Assembly (NCBI GenBank): GCA_027886175.1 | Contig: JAJNNQ010000002.1 | Location: 7,498,001-7,562,000, forward strand | DNA: 64,000 nt | DNA from: Phylloscopus collybita | Lineage: Eukaryota; Chordata; Aves; Passeriformes; Phylloscopidae | Reading direction: 5' to 3' | Part shown: in pieces, positions 12,706 to 26,204 of the stretch | Layout: each line of letters starts with the position of its first letter | Position numbering within the stretch: position 1 is the stretch's first letter | Program-made: the position numbers and the translations under genes | The notes under the pieces: model-generated | Database searches by the model: none | The model's input: the letters and a program-made list of their open reading frames with translations, nothing else | Told to the model about the DNA's origin: nothing

Positions 12706-15700
12706 CCTTATAGGAATCAACAAATCAGTCACAACTCTGTCCTACAATGCACTGCATAAGGGGCCAGATTTTTTTTTTTTTCAGAATTACTGGTAAAAAG
12801 CTCCACATCCAAAGAGGTTCATCTGCACATTTCACAGGAAAGGCTGAACACTGAACATACACCTATTACTGCTGCATAAAGGACCAATGGCACAGGGACC
12901 AAATTATTTCCCTATACAGAACTGAGCTGCTCAGAAAAAGTTAATCAAGATGTTTTCATTAAGGTATTTTGACAAAGATGAATGTTCCCAGAGGAAGCAG
13001 GTACATCAGACAGGAAGAGTTTGACCATTAATTTTAAAAAGTCCATTTTCTGTCAGGTATTTTGGATCAGTTTTACTACTCCTTCCTGCCAGCCTGCTTG
13101 CTCTGCTTTGAGGCCAATTTGTGCTCCAGCTGAAGTGAATACCTTAAAGTTGTTTCTTTCTTCACAGAAATAAATATTCAAGCATGCACATCCACATGTA
13201 TATGGACCTTAAGCATCTTTTGGGATGTTTTCACCTACTTCTATTAGGCCAAGAAGGTGGATACTGTCCTAGCAGCTAGGAAGCTGAAGCAAACTGGAAT
13301 TGCCTTGATCAAAGCAATGGAATCAGCAGTTTTCTGAATACCTTTAGGCAGAACCTTTATTTTTCAGGCCTCTGAGTTTATGCTCAGGCAGTGCCAAACA
13401 CTGGAGCAATCAAAGCCTGATTTGTGATTCCTCAGTGGAACTCCTTTCTTTCATGGTCAAGAGGAGAATATTAGGAAAATCTGATCTACATTACATGGGA
13501 CAGTATAATTTCACTTAATGATGCCTGCATTGAAGTTATGATCTCATGGCAAGCCCAGAGTGTGTTTCACAGAGAAACACCCATCCACAGCTGAATACTT
13601 ATCTCTTCTAAGCATCATCCCATACAGAAGGTATTTCAGTTTACTCAGTTCCTCAAACAGCAGCTTCTTCTACACAGCTGCCTGTCTGGCTGCAGGGTCT
13701 TTGCACAGGTAGGAGCACCTCTGGCCAGGACTAAACACGGGGTTTGTCCTGAGTTAGCTACAAGGAATGGGTTTTAGTGGGGGAAATGGCACAAATACAG
13801 CTTCCAGGGTAGCTATAATTACACAGACTTTGATAAATATAATTACACTGTTGTTAAGGGGATTTTGGTGTATTTTATTTCTTCCACTTGCAAGAGCTGG
13901 ATAAGAGATAGAGAGCTGTCAAAGGGAGTGCACAGTTTTGTTTCCTTATCTGAAATTAGAGCCCCAGGACACAGCTGTATTCTTATACTTTGAAGATTAA
14001 TTTAAAATAAATACCACGCTTTTTATATCAGACCCTTGCCTTCTGTCTGGGATTTTGGTCACGTGGATGCATTTCCTGCAGGTGCAGCTTTTCCCTCTTT
14101 GCTGCCCCTTTTTGGAGGGGATGTATTTTTGTGTGTATTTGTGTGCTCACCTGGTACAGGACTCAGCACCATGTATTTTAGCACTGCATTTCTACTGATA
14201 AATATCTTTTAATAATGACATGTGAGCTTAAAGAGGGGTTAAACATTAATTATACTAACACAGATTCTGGAATAATTTAAGGCTTCATGCATGTAACATA
14301 AAGTATTGTTATGTGCATCATTACTCTGAATCTCACTCTTAAAGGATATTTTATTTTGACTAGAAAACAGAGAAGCCAAGTAACAGAAGTACATGTTGCA
14401 GCCTCAGAATCCAGTCATAATTTGATGACATTATCAGGACGTGTCTTCTATAAAAGATCCCCAAAAGGTCTTCCTATTTAAATTAAACCTTGTGGAGTGC
14501 ACAATGCTTTTGTGAATGGAGCTAACCGTTCCTTAATTTAGTCCTGGCAGCTGCTGTGCTATTTGCACTAATATATGCTGATATTCAGTGAATTAAATCT
14601 TGATGCATCCCTCCAAGTGCAGTGGGGAAGAAATCCCACCAAGGCACTTTACCCTAGAGCAGCCTTCACCCATCTGTATCGCTCCAAACGTGGAGCACGT
14701 TGCTGTGATGAGTGAACTCCAGCACCCACAGAAAACCCCCAGATCCTGACACCATTTATCAGCCTATAAGGAGCTTTGCTCCACAAAGCTGAACGTACTC
14801 CAGTCAGGTTCCTGACTTCATAAATAAAGCAGAGGTCTGCCTTCCCCCTGGGAAGAGGTTGCTGTGTTCCTGACTCTTGTCAAATGGAAAGCAACACTGA
14901 AACAGCTTTTTGGCATCAGCCAAGTGCTTTCTGCTTTCTAAGCTACTACCTCAACCTCGTTTTTGATACTGCTGAATTTCCCAACACATTAGCCTGATCT
15001 ATCAGCTTTGTAGAAAAACAGTATCTATTTCTTTAGAGTCTTTCTGGTTTTCTGCAATTTCTGAGCATTTGGGGTTGCTGAGCATATTATCCTGGAAGAA
15101 CATTTTTTTTTTTTTTTTTCTGGAGGAATTTGCCCTTACAGATATGAAAATCAAAGCTGCAAATTTGCACAAGTGAGGCAGAAAGTGGCTTGACGTGTGA
15201 TGCACGGACACATTACAAACAGAACTCTGTCCTTGCCAAGGTGGAGTTCAGGGCTAAGAGACTGGAACTCAGAGGATTTTTATGCAGTTCCTGACTCTGC
15301 TCCTGATTTCTTGAGCCAATCTTTGAGTGGTTACCAGTCAGCTTCTCTGTTCCCCCTGTATATCTCTTGAACTTCATTCAGTGCATTTAGCTCATTCATT
15401 TTTCAGACCAGGAAACCAAAAATGCTGCTTCACAAGGCAAACAGACAGGGAAACAGTGTGAAATAATACAGAATAAACAGCCTTGTTTCAGCTCATAAAG
15501 ACGAAATTAAACCCTACAGGGTATTTCTCCTTAGAGCCAACACTGAGACAGCACATTTCTCCCTCCTCCTGAAACCTAGCCACACCAGAGAGGGAGATGG
15601 GCGAGGTCTGCTAAGTGCCCTGCTCCACCCCCTGCCTGTGGCTCTCCTTGCACCCCCTCTCATTCTGAGTAATTGTATTTGCAGTGCAAGTATTTGTACA

Positions 15701-17035
15701 ACCACAGTCACATCCGAGGGCTTTCCCAGAGATAAGGGGCTCTATTTCACTTCCATTCACAGCTATCTGCAGTATAATGTAATTAATTTATCCCTTGTTT
15801 GTCAAGAGAAAACAAAACTGAACAGCTGAAACGGTATTTCAGGAGGAGCAGCACATTCCTGCCCTTTGGCATAATTCAGCTTATAACTCTTTGTCCAGCT
15901 GTTCCTGTGCTGTGGTGTCCCCCACTCTGGGATGTGACACGGAGCAGCGCTATAGGAAGACACCATCTTGATTTATAGGAAAATTTCAGCACATCCATTA
16001 CTGATAAAGTTATTAAACTCCTTCAGTTATTTATCTTCTGTATTTGTGACCTGCCCTTTTGTAGGCACACGCATTTTGGGGGCAGGGGTTAGTGCAGAGG
16101 CAAAGTACCCAGTTGTCTTCTGGCTCTCCCTTAGCTCTGCCCCAGCACACTGGATGTGAGTCCCACTGGAGTGGAACAGACCCTGGGACTGTTCTCTCTG
16201 AAGGGTTTAAATACATTTTCCTGCTTGTTAGACAAACGTAATGGAACTCTAACTATCCAAGCCAACTAGTGTGGCAAAAAGATGCTGTAAAATCTCAAGA
16301 ATCCAGAGCAAAATGAGGAATGTTTAAAAAGACCCTCAAAGCAGCTGTCTTTAATAGAATTAGATATCTTAGCTAAATAAATAAGAAGCTATTGCTTGTA
16401 AAAAACCCCAAAACCTTGGTGATTTCCCTTGAGGTAAAATCAGTAGAGCAAAAGAAGGAAAAAAAAAAAAAAAGGACTAAAAAAATCCCTTACCATAAAC
16501 CCCAAAGGGACTTGTCAGCTCTACAGCAGAAATTGGAGAGACTACTCAAGCAAGAAGAGGATTAGGCTATCTCCTATCAAAGCACCCAGGGACTGGATTT
16601 TTACAGCAACTTAAACAGAAAGTGGTGGAGTTTTGGATTTTTTTTATCATTTCCAGCTGTGGCAAAGACTGGAAGAAAAAATACACACAATATTACCCCT
16701 CCAGTGATGTCTTTCCAGCAGGACCAGTGCCTGTGTCCTCCTTCTAGGTCCATCAACTTTAACCATTTCAAAAGTGCTTTGCTTTGCACAGTGACCAAAG
16801 GCAGTGAGAAGCATTTACACCTTTGGGTAAATCTCTGAGGACCCACGTCCCACGCTGCTGAACACGAGAGTGAGCTGGCCCGGCTGCGAGAAGGACAGGA
16901 CACAGCTGGTGACAAAGGCTCCGGGATGCTGCCTGCTGCAGGAGAGCTGGAGGCAGCCACCAATCCTTCCTCCTAATCCTCTCTGACCTGGGCTCCTGAT
17001 CCCACACCAGCATTCAGCTATTTGAATCTGCTCAG
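12706..17035. other. Unannotated AT-rich sequence
   Basis: No gene is supported. There is a T13 run at 12769-12781, T17 at 15103-15119 and A15 at 16459-16473. 14170-14600 is unusually AT-rich, with several TAAT-type words, and may be conserved noncoding DNA. The rest shows no known repeat. Confidence 0.45.
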
Positions 17036-17240
17036 GCTTCCAGAAATAGCAGGCGTGGCCCGAGCAGACCCCAGTGGCACGGCTGGGCCGGGACAAGGCG
17101 GGCCGGGCCGCTTGGCTCCGGGCAGGCCCCGAACTCGCCCCCCGGGCCCCTCCCGGCCCCGCAGACAGCGCCACGGCTTTCACAAGTAGCAGGGATGGGG
17201 CAAATTGTCGCCGCACTGTGAAGAAATCTTTCCTTATTAA
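17036..17240. promoter_or_regulatory. Small CpG-rich patch, possible promoter or first exon
   Basis: About 200 bp in which CpG is frequent and G+C is far above the surroundings, with many CCGGGC/GGGCCG words between 17056 and 17165. CpG is depleted elsewhere in the window, so such a patch suggests an unmethylated regulatory element. There is no TATA box and no clear splice donor on either strand. Open frames cross it on both strands because GC-rich sequence has few stops. It could be a minor promoter, an enhancer, or a GC-rich remnant. Confidence 0.35.
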
Positions 17241-18789
17241 ACACTTTTTCAATAAGCCCTCAAGTTTGAGGCTGTGCCTTTGCTCATGCGTGCCCTTGAG
17301 TCCAAGCACTGAGGGGAGGGCGTTGGTGACATTACTGCTGTGCTCCGGCACAAGTCCCCTCCTTCCTTGCTCTGGTCCTCTCCTTCTTTGCAAGGTGCAT
17401 CCAGGGACCATCTCCTCTAGGCTCAGCCCAGCTCCAGCCCTCCCTTCCTCATTTCTGCAGCTTCTCAGGTTGGGCTGCTGGCAGCTCCCAGGGACACAGA
17501 GTCATTGGTGCATCCCTTGTCCTTCTTGTTGTATGGCTTCTGCTGTGATTTGATTGTAAACTGTGCCAGGGCTGCATAACTGAGCATCTTCACCTGCCCA
17601 TCTTCAGACCTGCGTGTTCAGAGGCTGGTCCTTCACCATCCCTCTGTGGTTCAGTCCTGCTCCCACCATCTGCTCTGTATCTTTAACCAGTTTTTCCCCA
17701 AAGAGAGAACAGATAGCGTTTTAATTTGTAGTCTACTTCTAGGTTCTCAACTTGCTCTTCTAAAAGTTATTAATTCCAGGACAAACACTATTTTCTCTCT
17801 CTTTTTCAGCCTCATGTGCTGTTGAGGTAATGTGTCTCTGTCTGTCTAGCTTTATATAACTGTCTTCCTTTCTCCTTCTTTTTTTCCATTTTTTTTTTTT
17901 TTTAATTTTCTTTGCCACTTTATCAACAGCTGGAGAAAGAACTGTTATCTCCTTCCCACGGGCAGGGCACAAAAGAGATAAAAAAGCAATTCCAAAGCCC
18001 AAAGCTTCAAGTCTACCTGCCTAGCCTTCAGCCACCAACCCTCCTTGGCTGAATCTGACAGTGTCCTAAGCCCAGGGCCTCACCAAGTTCTCCTTGGAGA
18101 TTTCCTTCAACACCCCTACATGTTCTGCATTCAGAGACACACAGCACCAAGCCTGTGCAGCAACCTGTGCTCCTGCTGGGGGTCACCAGCAAGGTTCTCT
18201 GTGCCCATTCTCACCTTCAGAGCCAGCCCTGAAAAGGCCACGTGCCTGAAGGTGGTCTTGATTTATGCTCCGGGGATGTAACCTCCTGCTGGGATGGAGT
18301 AACTGCAAATTCACCTCCCTCAGCTGCCTGAAGGCTTCAACAGCATTTTCTGCTGCTACCTGTAAGGCTCTGCAACAGTAGGGAGAAGAGGAACTGGGCA
18401 TATTTCAAACAGCAGTTCCAGGATTTCATAAATGTGGGAAAGCTTGACCTTAACATCTGGCATCTATGGAGTCCTCCTCATAGGAGAGCTTCACATGGAA
18501 GTGGTGTTTTAGCCTCTTCCCCAATAACACTGTGTGAGGTCAGTTTACCTTATCTTGATGCCATTCCTTAAGGAGTTTGACTTGTAACAGTGCTCTTTTT
18601 AGGTATTGGAGCACCCAAATTCTGCTTATAAATCTAAGTAACTCATCAGTAAGTTAAAATAGGAATTTATTCAGAAGCTATCAATCCAGTTTGAATTTAC
18701 ATCACTTCTTTTTAACCTCAAGACTTCTAAAAACAATTGCCTCAGTATATGAATGTTATTGAATAATTTTCAAGGATGCTGTTGGTCTA

Positions 18790-18869
18790 GATATGGCTGT
18801 ATCAAGGCAAACTGTATCAAAGAATCCATTGCTCATTGCTCAAGATATGATTACAATGGATTCCATATC
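18790..18869. repeat. Nested inverted repeat
   Basis: GAATCCATTG (18822-18831) is perfectly complementary to CAATGGATTC (18854-18863), with a 22-nt loop. Outside it, GATATGG (18790-18796) pairs with CCATATC (18863-18869), sharing one base with the inner arm. The word CTGTATCAA also occurs twice in direct orientation inside. The stem is too interrupted for a normal microRNA precursor. Confidence 0.6.
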
Positions 18870-20015
18870 TTTACAAGTGTACATGTTTAGCTCCAGGCAT
18901 TTTATTATGACTGGCACTAATGATAACCTTTCAAAATAAACATATGTGTATTGTTCCATACTGTTAGTAAAGTGATTCTAATCCCTATTCCTCCTAGTTT
19001 TCCTATTTTAAAAATTTTCTAACCAGGATTTTGCAGACCACTACTGCCATCCTTGAATTATTTCAGATTAATAATTTTGATGCCAGGGAAATATTTTATT
19101 GGCAACTCCCTCACTCCCTGGAAAACCCATTTGTATTTTAAAATCTTAGAAGGAAACCAGAAATTTGCCAGTTCCCAACTGTCATTTGCTCATTATAGCC
19201 TCCTTTTGGAGCATTGCCAGAAGCTCTCACCAGTCTGCTCCTGAGGTACATGTGGCTCTTTCAGCATCAGTGTGGCTGGGGACAAGAAATCGGTGCACAG
19301 AAACGATGGCTGCCGATTTCACTACAGAAATGCTCTTTGACCTTGACCCCCGCCTGGAAACCACAATATTGTTAATTCAAGTCTCATGTTGTCTCTTCTC
19401 TTTGCTTCTAATCTGTGTAGGTTTTATTACTAAGCACAGTTTGCAGATTTCACAAACTCACGCTGTTAGCAGGACACCCCCAAAGTCCGTCTGCCAGGGT
19501 TCTCATGGGAGCTAGTTACTCTTTGCGTGGCCTCAAAACCTCCCTACTGACCCAGCACAGGAGCAGAACTGATATTAGAAAGCCCTAAATTCACTGTTAG
19601 TGTAGAATAATTATATTTAAAACCATTCACCTAAATCCCAATTGATTTCATTTGGCAATACATGAGCCCTTGGAGTAGCACAGATACCATTTTTGTGTGT
19701 GTGTGATAGCACGGATTCCTGCTTAGGAAGATTTATCTGATATAATGACATAGCTGCATTTAGATTGTGTGAAGCAGTACATGTCATAAACTGCTTGAAC
19801 ACTCGTTAAACCTGATGAATGAAATAACCCTCCTGGGCTGGAGAGAGATGTTGCTGTTATAGATTATGATACATCATATATCACATCTGGTTGCTATTGT
19901 TCTACCCAGGTTATTTTATGTGTAAAAGGGATAGCACCAGCAGAAAAAGTCCTGCTTATTTTGGAAGAAACAGATCCTCTGCAAACAGGAGACAGAGCAA
20001 AAAGCTTAGAAACTG

Positions 20016-20066
20016 GGAAATCTGCTGGGAATCAGGAAATCTGCTGGGAATCAGGAAATCTGCTGG
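20016..20066. repeat. 19-bp tandem repeat, about 2.7 copies
   Basis: The unit GGAAATCTGCTGGGAATCA occurs at 20016-20034 and 20035-20053, with a partial third copy at 20054-20066. The copies are identical where they overlap, so the duplication is recent or homogenised. Confidence 0.95.
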
Positions 20067-20329
20067 AAATCTCTCTGACAGTCAGAGGAAGCGCAGGAGG
20101 ACTTGACTATATGAAGAAAGCCTGAAGAATATTATTATAGATCAATTATTATATTGCTGGGTTTTTTTCCTGAAGTACACTGACTTGTATTTTGATTTTA
20201 ATTCCTTTCATTCTGAGTGCTCATCCTCTGGAAATGTTGCCACAGGGGCTGCTTATTCCTTGCTTGGGTCTCTCAGGTTGGAGTCTGATACTCGATGCTA
20301 CTGATACATGTCTCTTCTTCTGTCCCCAG

Positions 20330-20397
20330 GGTGCACTAGACTGGGACCCAGATCTGCATTTCAGTGATTCTCTAACCTATATAAGTCTTGGGCAAAG
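20330..20397 (+). other. MIR-like SINE fragment with exon-like splice sites
   Basis: The stretch from about 20331 to 20400 follows the core of MIR-type SINEs: a GACTGGGACCCAG-like word, then TTTCAGTGATTCTCTAAC, then CTTGGGCAAAG. The same segment is framed by a good acceptor (CTCTTCTTCTGTCCCCAG ending 20329) and a donor AAG/GTAAAT after 20397. Only one frame is open across the 68 nt (it begins GALDWDPDLHFSD); the other two stop. MIR elements are often exonised in vertebrates, so this may be either an inert relic or an alternative exon. The call is by eye. Confidence 0.35.
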
Positions 20398-20429
20398 GTA
20401 AATTCTCCTCAAATTGCAGTCCAAGCACT

Positions 20430-23400
20430 GCTCTCTTTGTGTAATCTGTATAAACTCATATTTATTTATTAACTGGTAGCACAATTCCTCCAGTTCTCAG
20501 GTTTACACTTGTGGTTGGCCATCTATCTGCTGGCAGGCAGGGAGCAGCTTCTTTCAGCCAGAGCCAATTCCTGATGGAGTCAACGGGTTCTGAGCCAGGC
20601 CAGCTGCCCTTGGCTGTGAACTGTAAAATAAATATTTCTCTTAAACACGGAGCATCTTGACTATTCCAAGAATGTCTCAAAAGCCAATCTAGGCTATGTC
20701 AGCTCTTCCTCATATGCAAAGGGGAAAAATCCCTTCAGAACTGAGGCATGGGAAGTATGTAACACTGAGATGTGTCATTGTCTAAACTCTGGGCAGGGTG
20801 GGATGTTAGGGAAAGTTTCCAGGGAACCAGAAAAACTTTCACAAACTTACTGGCTGCCATCCATGGCAAATGTCATTCCAGATATGGCAGAGAATTAAGC
20901 AGCTCTAGAGCAAAGTAAAAGCAGATCTAAAAATAAAAATCATAACACTTATATTTTAATGTTAAATGCTAAAAAATCAAGTGCTGTAGAAGTCAGTGAG
21001 CGTAGGGAAGAGACTTACAATCCCTGGTAGTATTTAAATGAGTAATTTTCTGTGATTATGATTAAGAGCAAGTTAAGTCTTTGGTGCCTCTGAAAGGCAG
21101 GAAACAATTCACACATCTGAATGCATCTAGTCTTTAAGTTGCATGCAGTGTGCTTTGCTAAACTATGGTCAAAATTTCTCTCACCTGACCAGTGATGAGT
21201 CGTGCTGTGATGTGAAAATAGTGTCTCTAGCTTATAGTGTCTGTTTTAAATCTAATAAACAGATAAACAATGCAAGCAAACAAAAAATGCCTTTCAAAGA
21301 AGTCCACCTAGGACTCAAAACCTTCTCACTCAGCCTACATAAAATTTTAGAACTAAACATTGTCCCTTACTCATTCTCCTGTTTTATGTCCTTTTGCTCC
21401 TTTATCATCTCTCTTTCCAATCCTCTCTGGGGCATCACTGGTTTTGATCCCAGTATCCTCTCAATGCTGACAACATCTGGATTACTGGGGTTTTTGGGTG
21501 GAAAGCACCCATAGGTAGCTGTGTCCTTGGGGCTACAGCCCAAGCACCTACAGCAGACAGTGGTGCTTTGGTCAGGGCAATTCATTGACCCACAGGAATA
21601 TTGGAGATCATCCTGAAGTTCTGACCTGCCTTTGGCCACATGATTCCCCCTCTGGGATCCAGAGCTCACACTGACAGCAACTGTAGCAGGGCCTTACACA
21701 CAGCCACTCTGCCAGATCCCTGGGATTCTGTGTCCTAAGCAGGATCTGGATCCTACCTTTGCTGTCCAGACTAAAACCCCGGCACATCTTTGTGATTGGT
21801 CAGTTGCTTTTTGTTCAGTTTTTAATCTTTCCTCACAATGTTTCCTCCTTTCCACACCCTTTCCTAATCGTGGCAGGTGATAAGGCTGTTCAGCCTGTCA
21901 CTCAGGCTCCCAGCCCAGCCATTGTATGAGCTGGAATTTGGCTGAGCTGTGATTACTGAAATCTCAATGATTCTTCATTTCTGACTTCTCTAGCAACCAA
22001 CCCTTCTCAGCAATTCCCACAGGTAAACCTCTCCTCTAGGCACGCTACTTTCACACTTAGATCCTTGCAGGTTTCTTTCTGTTACCCTTGAGAAATTCAA
22101 TCCTACCCTGCTCCTACCCACAGGCTACTAAAGGTCATTCTCCAGCCTGGACTGCCTCTCACCTTTCTTTTTCCACACTGACACCTTCTTCTCAGATACT
22201 GAACATCAGCCTCTTGCCTTGGCTCTCTGGGCACAGCCTGGCCAGCTCCTGACCTTCTGCCTCAACTTCCACTGCCTGTCAAGGCACTTCTCCCTGCCAG
22301 GGTGCCATCATTCCTGGTTCACTTTTCCAACAAGAACCTGTATACTTTCTTCCATAGGCCCTAGGGCTTGGGAAAGGCATCTTGCAAACAGCCACAAAAT
22401 GACATCATTACCTGCCTTCAGAGCTCTTATTTTAATTATACTTTGCCATAAGGCTTAAGAAAAAACACCCCACCTTTGATGTAGTACATTATACAAATAT
22501 TTTATTGTACAGAATAAATGTAGTTGTTCAAGATTTCTTTTATTTCCTGTATATTTTTTTTATTTTTGATTATAAGCTCCTTGAGGTATGAACTGCATCC
22601 AGGAGTTTGTTATTAGAGAAAACAAAGTACATCATTAGGAGAAATTAAGGAGAGTAATAACTTTTTCATTCAACAGGACAGGCCTAAATTTCCTGTTAGC
22701 TGGGTATTGTGAACTCCCTTAGGACCCGTGAATGTAGAGACCAGTTTGCCTCATTCATTGGCTTTTTTCCTAGGGTAACAGAGCATGGGGTTAGCTTTGG
22801 GAGACGTGAGAGCACCTTATTTCAGTCAGCCTTATTTCAGCATAAAACTCTCCCTTGCTTCTTCAACGCTGCACTTTTTGGAGAAGCCACTGGAGGGAAA
22901 CCTCCACTACAAAACCAAACCCAGCTTCAACCTGCTCCAGCACTTCCAGCCTCGTCCCTCCTGCTCCCTCTCGGATGGAAGACTCCTAACACAGTTGTCA
23001 TTTTTCCGGTTGCAGATACGTTCTGGTTTAAAATCAAAGAACTAACGTGACATAAAGTTATTGGTTCTATAGACACAGGAGGAAGAGAAAGGAAGGAAAA
23101 ATGTTTGTGTCACTTTGAACCAGTGTTAAAGCTCACAACTTTTTAACAAAGGGAAAAAAAACAACGTTGGAATTCCTGCTCTGGCAAAGCCCTGCTTACA
23201 GGACACCTGTGCTGACACAAGAAAAAAATCCAAGATCGAGTGGTACTGCCACAGCTCGAGTCTGTAGCCACCAGACACATTTAGGCAACCAAATAATCTC
23301 TGATGGCCAGGCTGCTCCTCCTGTTGAAGGTTTTGTGAGTGATAGCCACAGCAAAGATGAAATTATCTCATTCTGGGTCCCTGGAAGCTGCAGAATCTCC

Positions 23401-26200
23401 CTTTTCCACACCAGGTCTACTTCTGCTATTGCATTCACTAATCAAAATGAAGCAGTATTTATGGCTAGCTGCTACTTTTCCAGAAAAAAACAATAGTCAC
23501 CAAGAAAGTGGCAATCTGGGGAAAATATGCCAAATGTGTCCAAAACATATCTCTGTGTAAATATGATTCTATTTTTGTCTGAAACAGAAGGCAGGAAGCA
23601 TTTATGTTCCTGAGTACCTAAATTTATCTTGAAAAGAATATTTATTAAAGTCACCATAGAAACAGAAATTTGGAAGTATTAGACTTATTCCAGTTGTTGC
23701 AATTACTATTTCCTCCACAGCAGGATCTGTTATATTAAAAATAATGAACAGTTCAAGATCTGTTATAATCTTAGTCTAGATATTTTTGCTCTTTAATGGA
23801 AAACCCCCAACTTTTGTGGCATGAAAAGCTTCCCTTTCACATCCCTGCTTTAATTCACTGATCAAAAAGAGAAAAAACCCCTTGAAATATTTACTTGGAA
23901 GTAAAGATATAAGGAAGAAGTTTGTTTGTGCAGTGCAAAATTTTTGGGCAGTATCCAGGATTGTTTGTCAGATTTAAAAATGCTGTTTTATTTTCTGATT
24001 GATAAGCAAGGTCCATGACTGACTGTACACAGAACAAAGAATCTGCTCAGCCCAGTGGCCCAGTGCTCACTCTAAATTTTGTCATCAGTTGTCACAGCTG
24101 CTGCTTGCAAAGCCATTTTTTAAATGACCCCATTGCTGGCTTGCAAAGACCATTTTTGTAGCTTGATTCTTTAACCACAGCATGCCCCAGCTGACCCAGC
24201 CATGAGCTGCAGCCCACGCTCTGGCCACGCTCAGGACATTCCCTCTGGTTTTCCAAGGGGATTACACACCCCACGTTCCTGCTGGATTGCTTCATGCTGA
24301 CCACAGCTGAGCCAATGAGCTCCATTCCAGAGCTATTGATAAAGAAGCATCCTACAAACTCTAAACTCTGAAACAGCTGGTTCTGTGTGCTAAAAACCAG
24401 CTTAAACCATGAGAAATGTTAAGTACAAAGCAGTCTCTGCTCTCATCCTTACTTTGTGCAGCCTTTCACACCAGCTCCTCAGTGCAGTGGCTACTTCAGA
24501 TTTTCATCCTTTCCAGTATGGGTGACACAGATGTCCTATCATGGAAGCTTCACCTTTTCTCACTGGATGTATTTTCTAAAAGCAACAATGTAATCCTGTA
24601 TGCACAGGTTATATTTATCACAGCTGGCTTAGGCAGCGACAGAATTAATTAGGAAGTGTCTAAAATGTCAGATCATTAAATGAAATTGTAAAAAGGTAAA
24701 TTGTAGTCTTCAGCAAGCAGAGATCTCAGAAAATGATCCTTGAAACAAATTGCAGTTGCTGTAAAATATTAATTTCTTCTTTACAATAGGGACAGTGTAT
24801 ATGGTTCCACATAAACACTATAACTTTCTAATTTGATGTGAAGGTCAGTATAGAGGTCGTGATGAGGAATTTCTTTTAGTCTCTGAGGAATGACTAAACA
24901 CCGAACAAATATTTAATTTGCATTTTACATTACTATTGAATAGAGTTTTCTTCTTCAAAAAATCCCTGTAGAGCTTATTTCAGTTCCAGTCAAAAATTTA
25001 CAGGATTAAAATGGAAAAAACCAAGATATACAACAGCTAAGAGTTCACAAATTCTGCCTTTTTTACTATTTTAATAACAAAAAAGGTAATGTAATAGTCA
25101 AAAATGGGAGGATGCAGCATATTTCTCTCTTTCTATCCTAACATGCAAAATTTTTTAGCTTGAAATCAATATTTAGACTCAGTAGTAGAAATACATTTTA
25201 AATGGAGAAACACTTGTAATATAGTTTTAAAATCATGGATGTGAGGTCTGTTATTTAATGCACTCTTTGATTCCAGGGACTAACAGGAGATTTCTGTATT
25301 AGGATGCCAATTCTCACCCACATTGCAAGAGGTAGCAAATTAAGACAGAAAACAGCATGTGGGGGACAACACATTATTTTCCTCCCTTCTCCCTCTTCCC
25401 TCCCCAAGTCAATCTGTTTGGACTGTGTCAGCTGTGGCGTCAGAGCAGAGTGTTATGAAAAGGGATGCTTTGAAGGGACAGCTTGTATTATATTAAATTT
25501 AAACATGGCTCCTGTAAAGTGGGGTCTGAAATATGGCAGGATTTATCAAAGGGCCTTGTTTCTTCTTGAGATTACCCCCATATCCACAGCTGCTGTGTGG
25601 GCACCCATCTGCCTGGCCTCACTGTGTTAAAATCTGTGGCTCTTACACCTCCCACACTGATAAGAGGGTCTTGAGATTGGCCACCCTCATGAGAACCCTT
25701 CCCTGGAATTTCAACTCCAGTTGTATGGTTGCAGATATGGTCTCCACCCCTTCCCCTCTGCACAACAGTTTGGACAACCTCTTCCTGAACTTAATGAATG
25801 CTTGGAAATTCCACTTAAGTGGAAGGCCTCCAATATCTTTCCCTATAAAACAGTTTTTGTAGCAATGTTGCTGATCCTTCCTACAGTCCCAGAAGACTTT
25901 GGAAGAAGGAAGTCCTCAGCAGAAAAGTGAACATAGATACCTGTGCTGCTGTCCCTGTCTCCTCTGCACAATTCTGGAGAGGGGAGCTCTTTCCCATCTG
26001 TTTTCCCAGCCCTAAATTCAGTGAGAGGAGAGCATGGCCTGGAGCACAGATGTGCCTCTCCACATCACTCTCTGGGACTGTGCTGGAGATGGCAAGGGAC
26101 AAAAGCAGCCAGCAGTGACACTTGCAGATATGGAGCTGTATAACTTTGAAATTCAGGTTTCAATGCTGCCCTTGTGACATATCTTTGATAAACAGTGTCA
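20430..26200. other. Unannotated sequence
   Basis: No supported gene or recognisable element. AT content is high between 24660 and 25270. Clusters of short open frames at 22.7-23.5 kb and 25.3-26.1 kb run in both directions and carry no recognisable domain. Confidence 0.45.
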
Positions 26201-26204
26201 GCAC

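Larger units (their letters stand above)
17241..20240. other. Unannotated sequence
   Basis: No gene or known repeat is supported. Contents are a T15 run at 17889-17903, a nested inverted repeat at 18790-18869, a short (TG)n at 19694-19705, and a 19-bp tandem repeat at 20016-20066. Confidence 0.45.

Noticed and set aside
11909..12713. Overlapping 170-185-codon frames on the plus strand
   Set aside because: They lie wholly within the LTR-type repeat and run against its likely orientation, so they are repeat sequence and not genes.
16815..17411. 198-codon open frame on the minus strand across the CpG-rich patch
   Set aside because: GC-rich DNA lacks stop codons in all frames; frames on the other strand are open as well. 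No protein features.
18822..18863. Possible microRNA hairpin
   Set aside because: Only 10 bp of continuous stem and a 22-nt loop; a microRNA precursor needs about 22-30 bp of stem.
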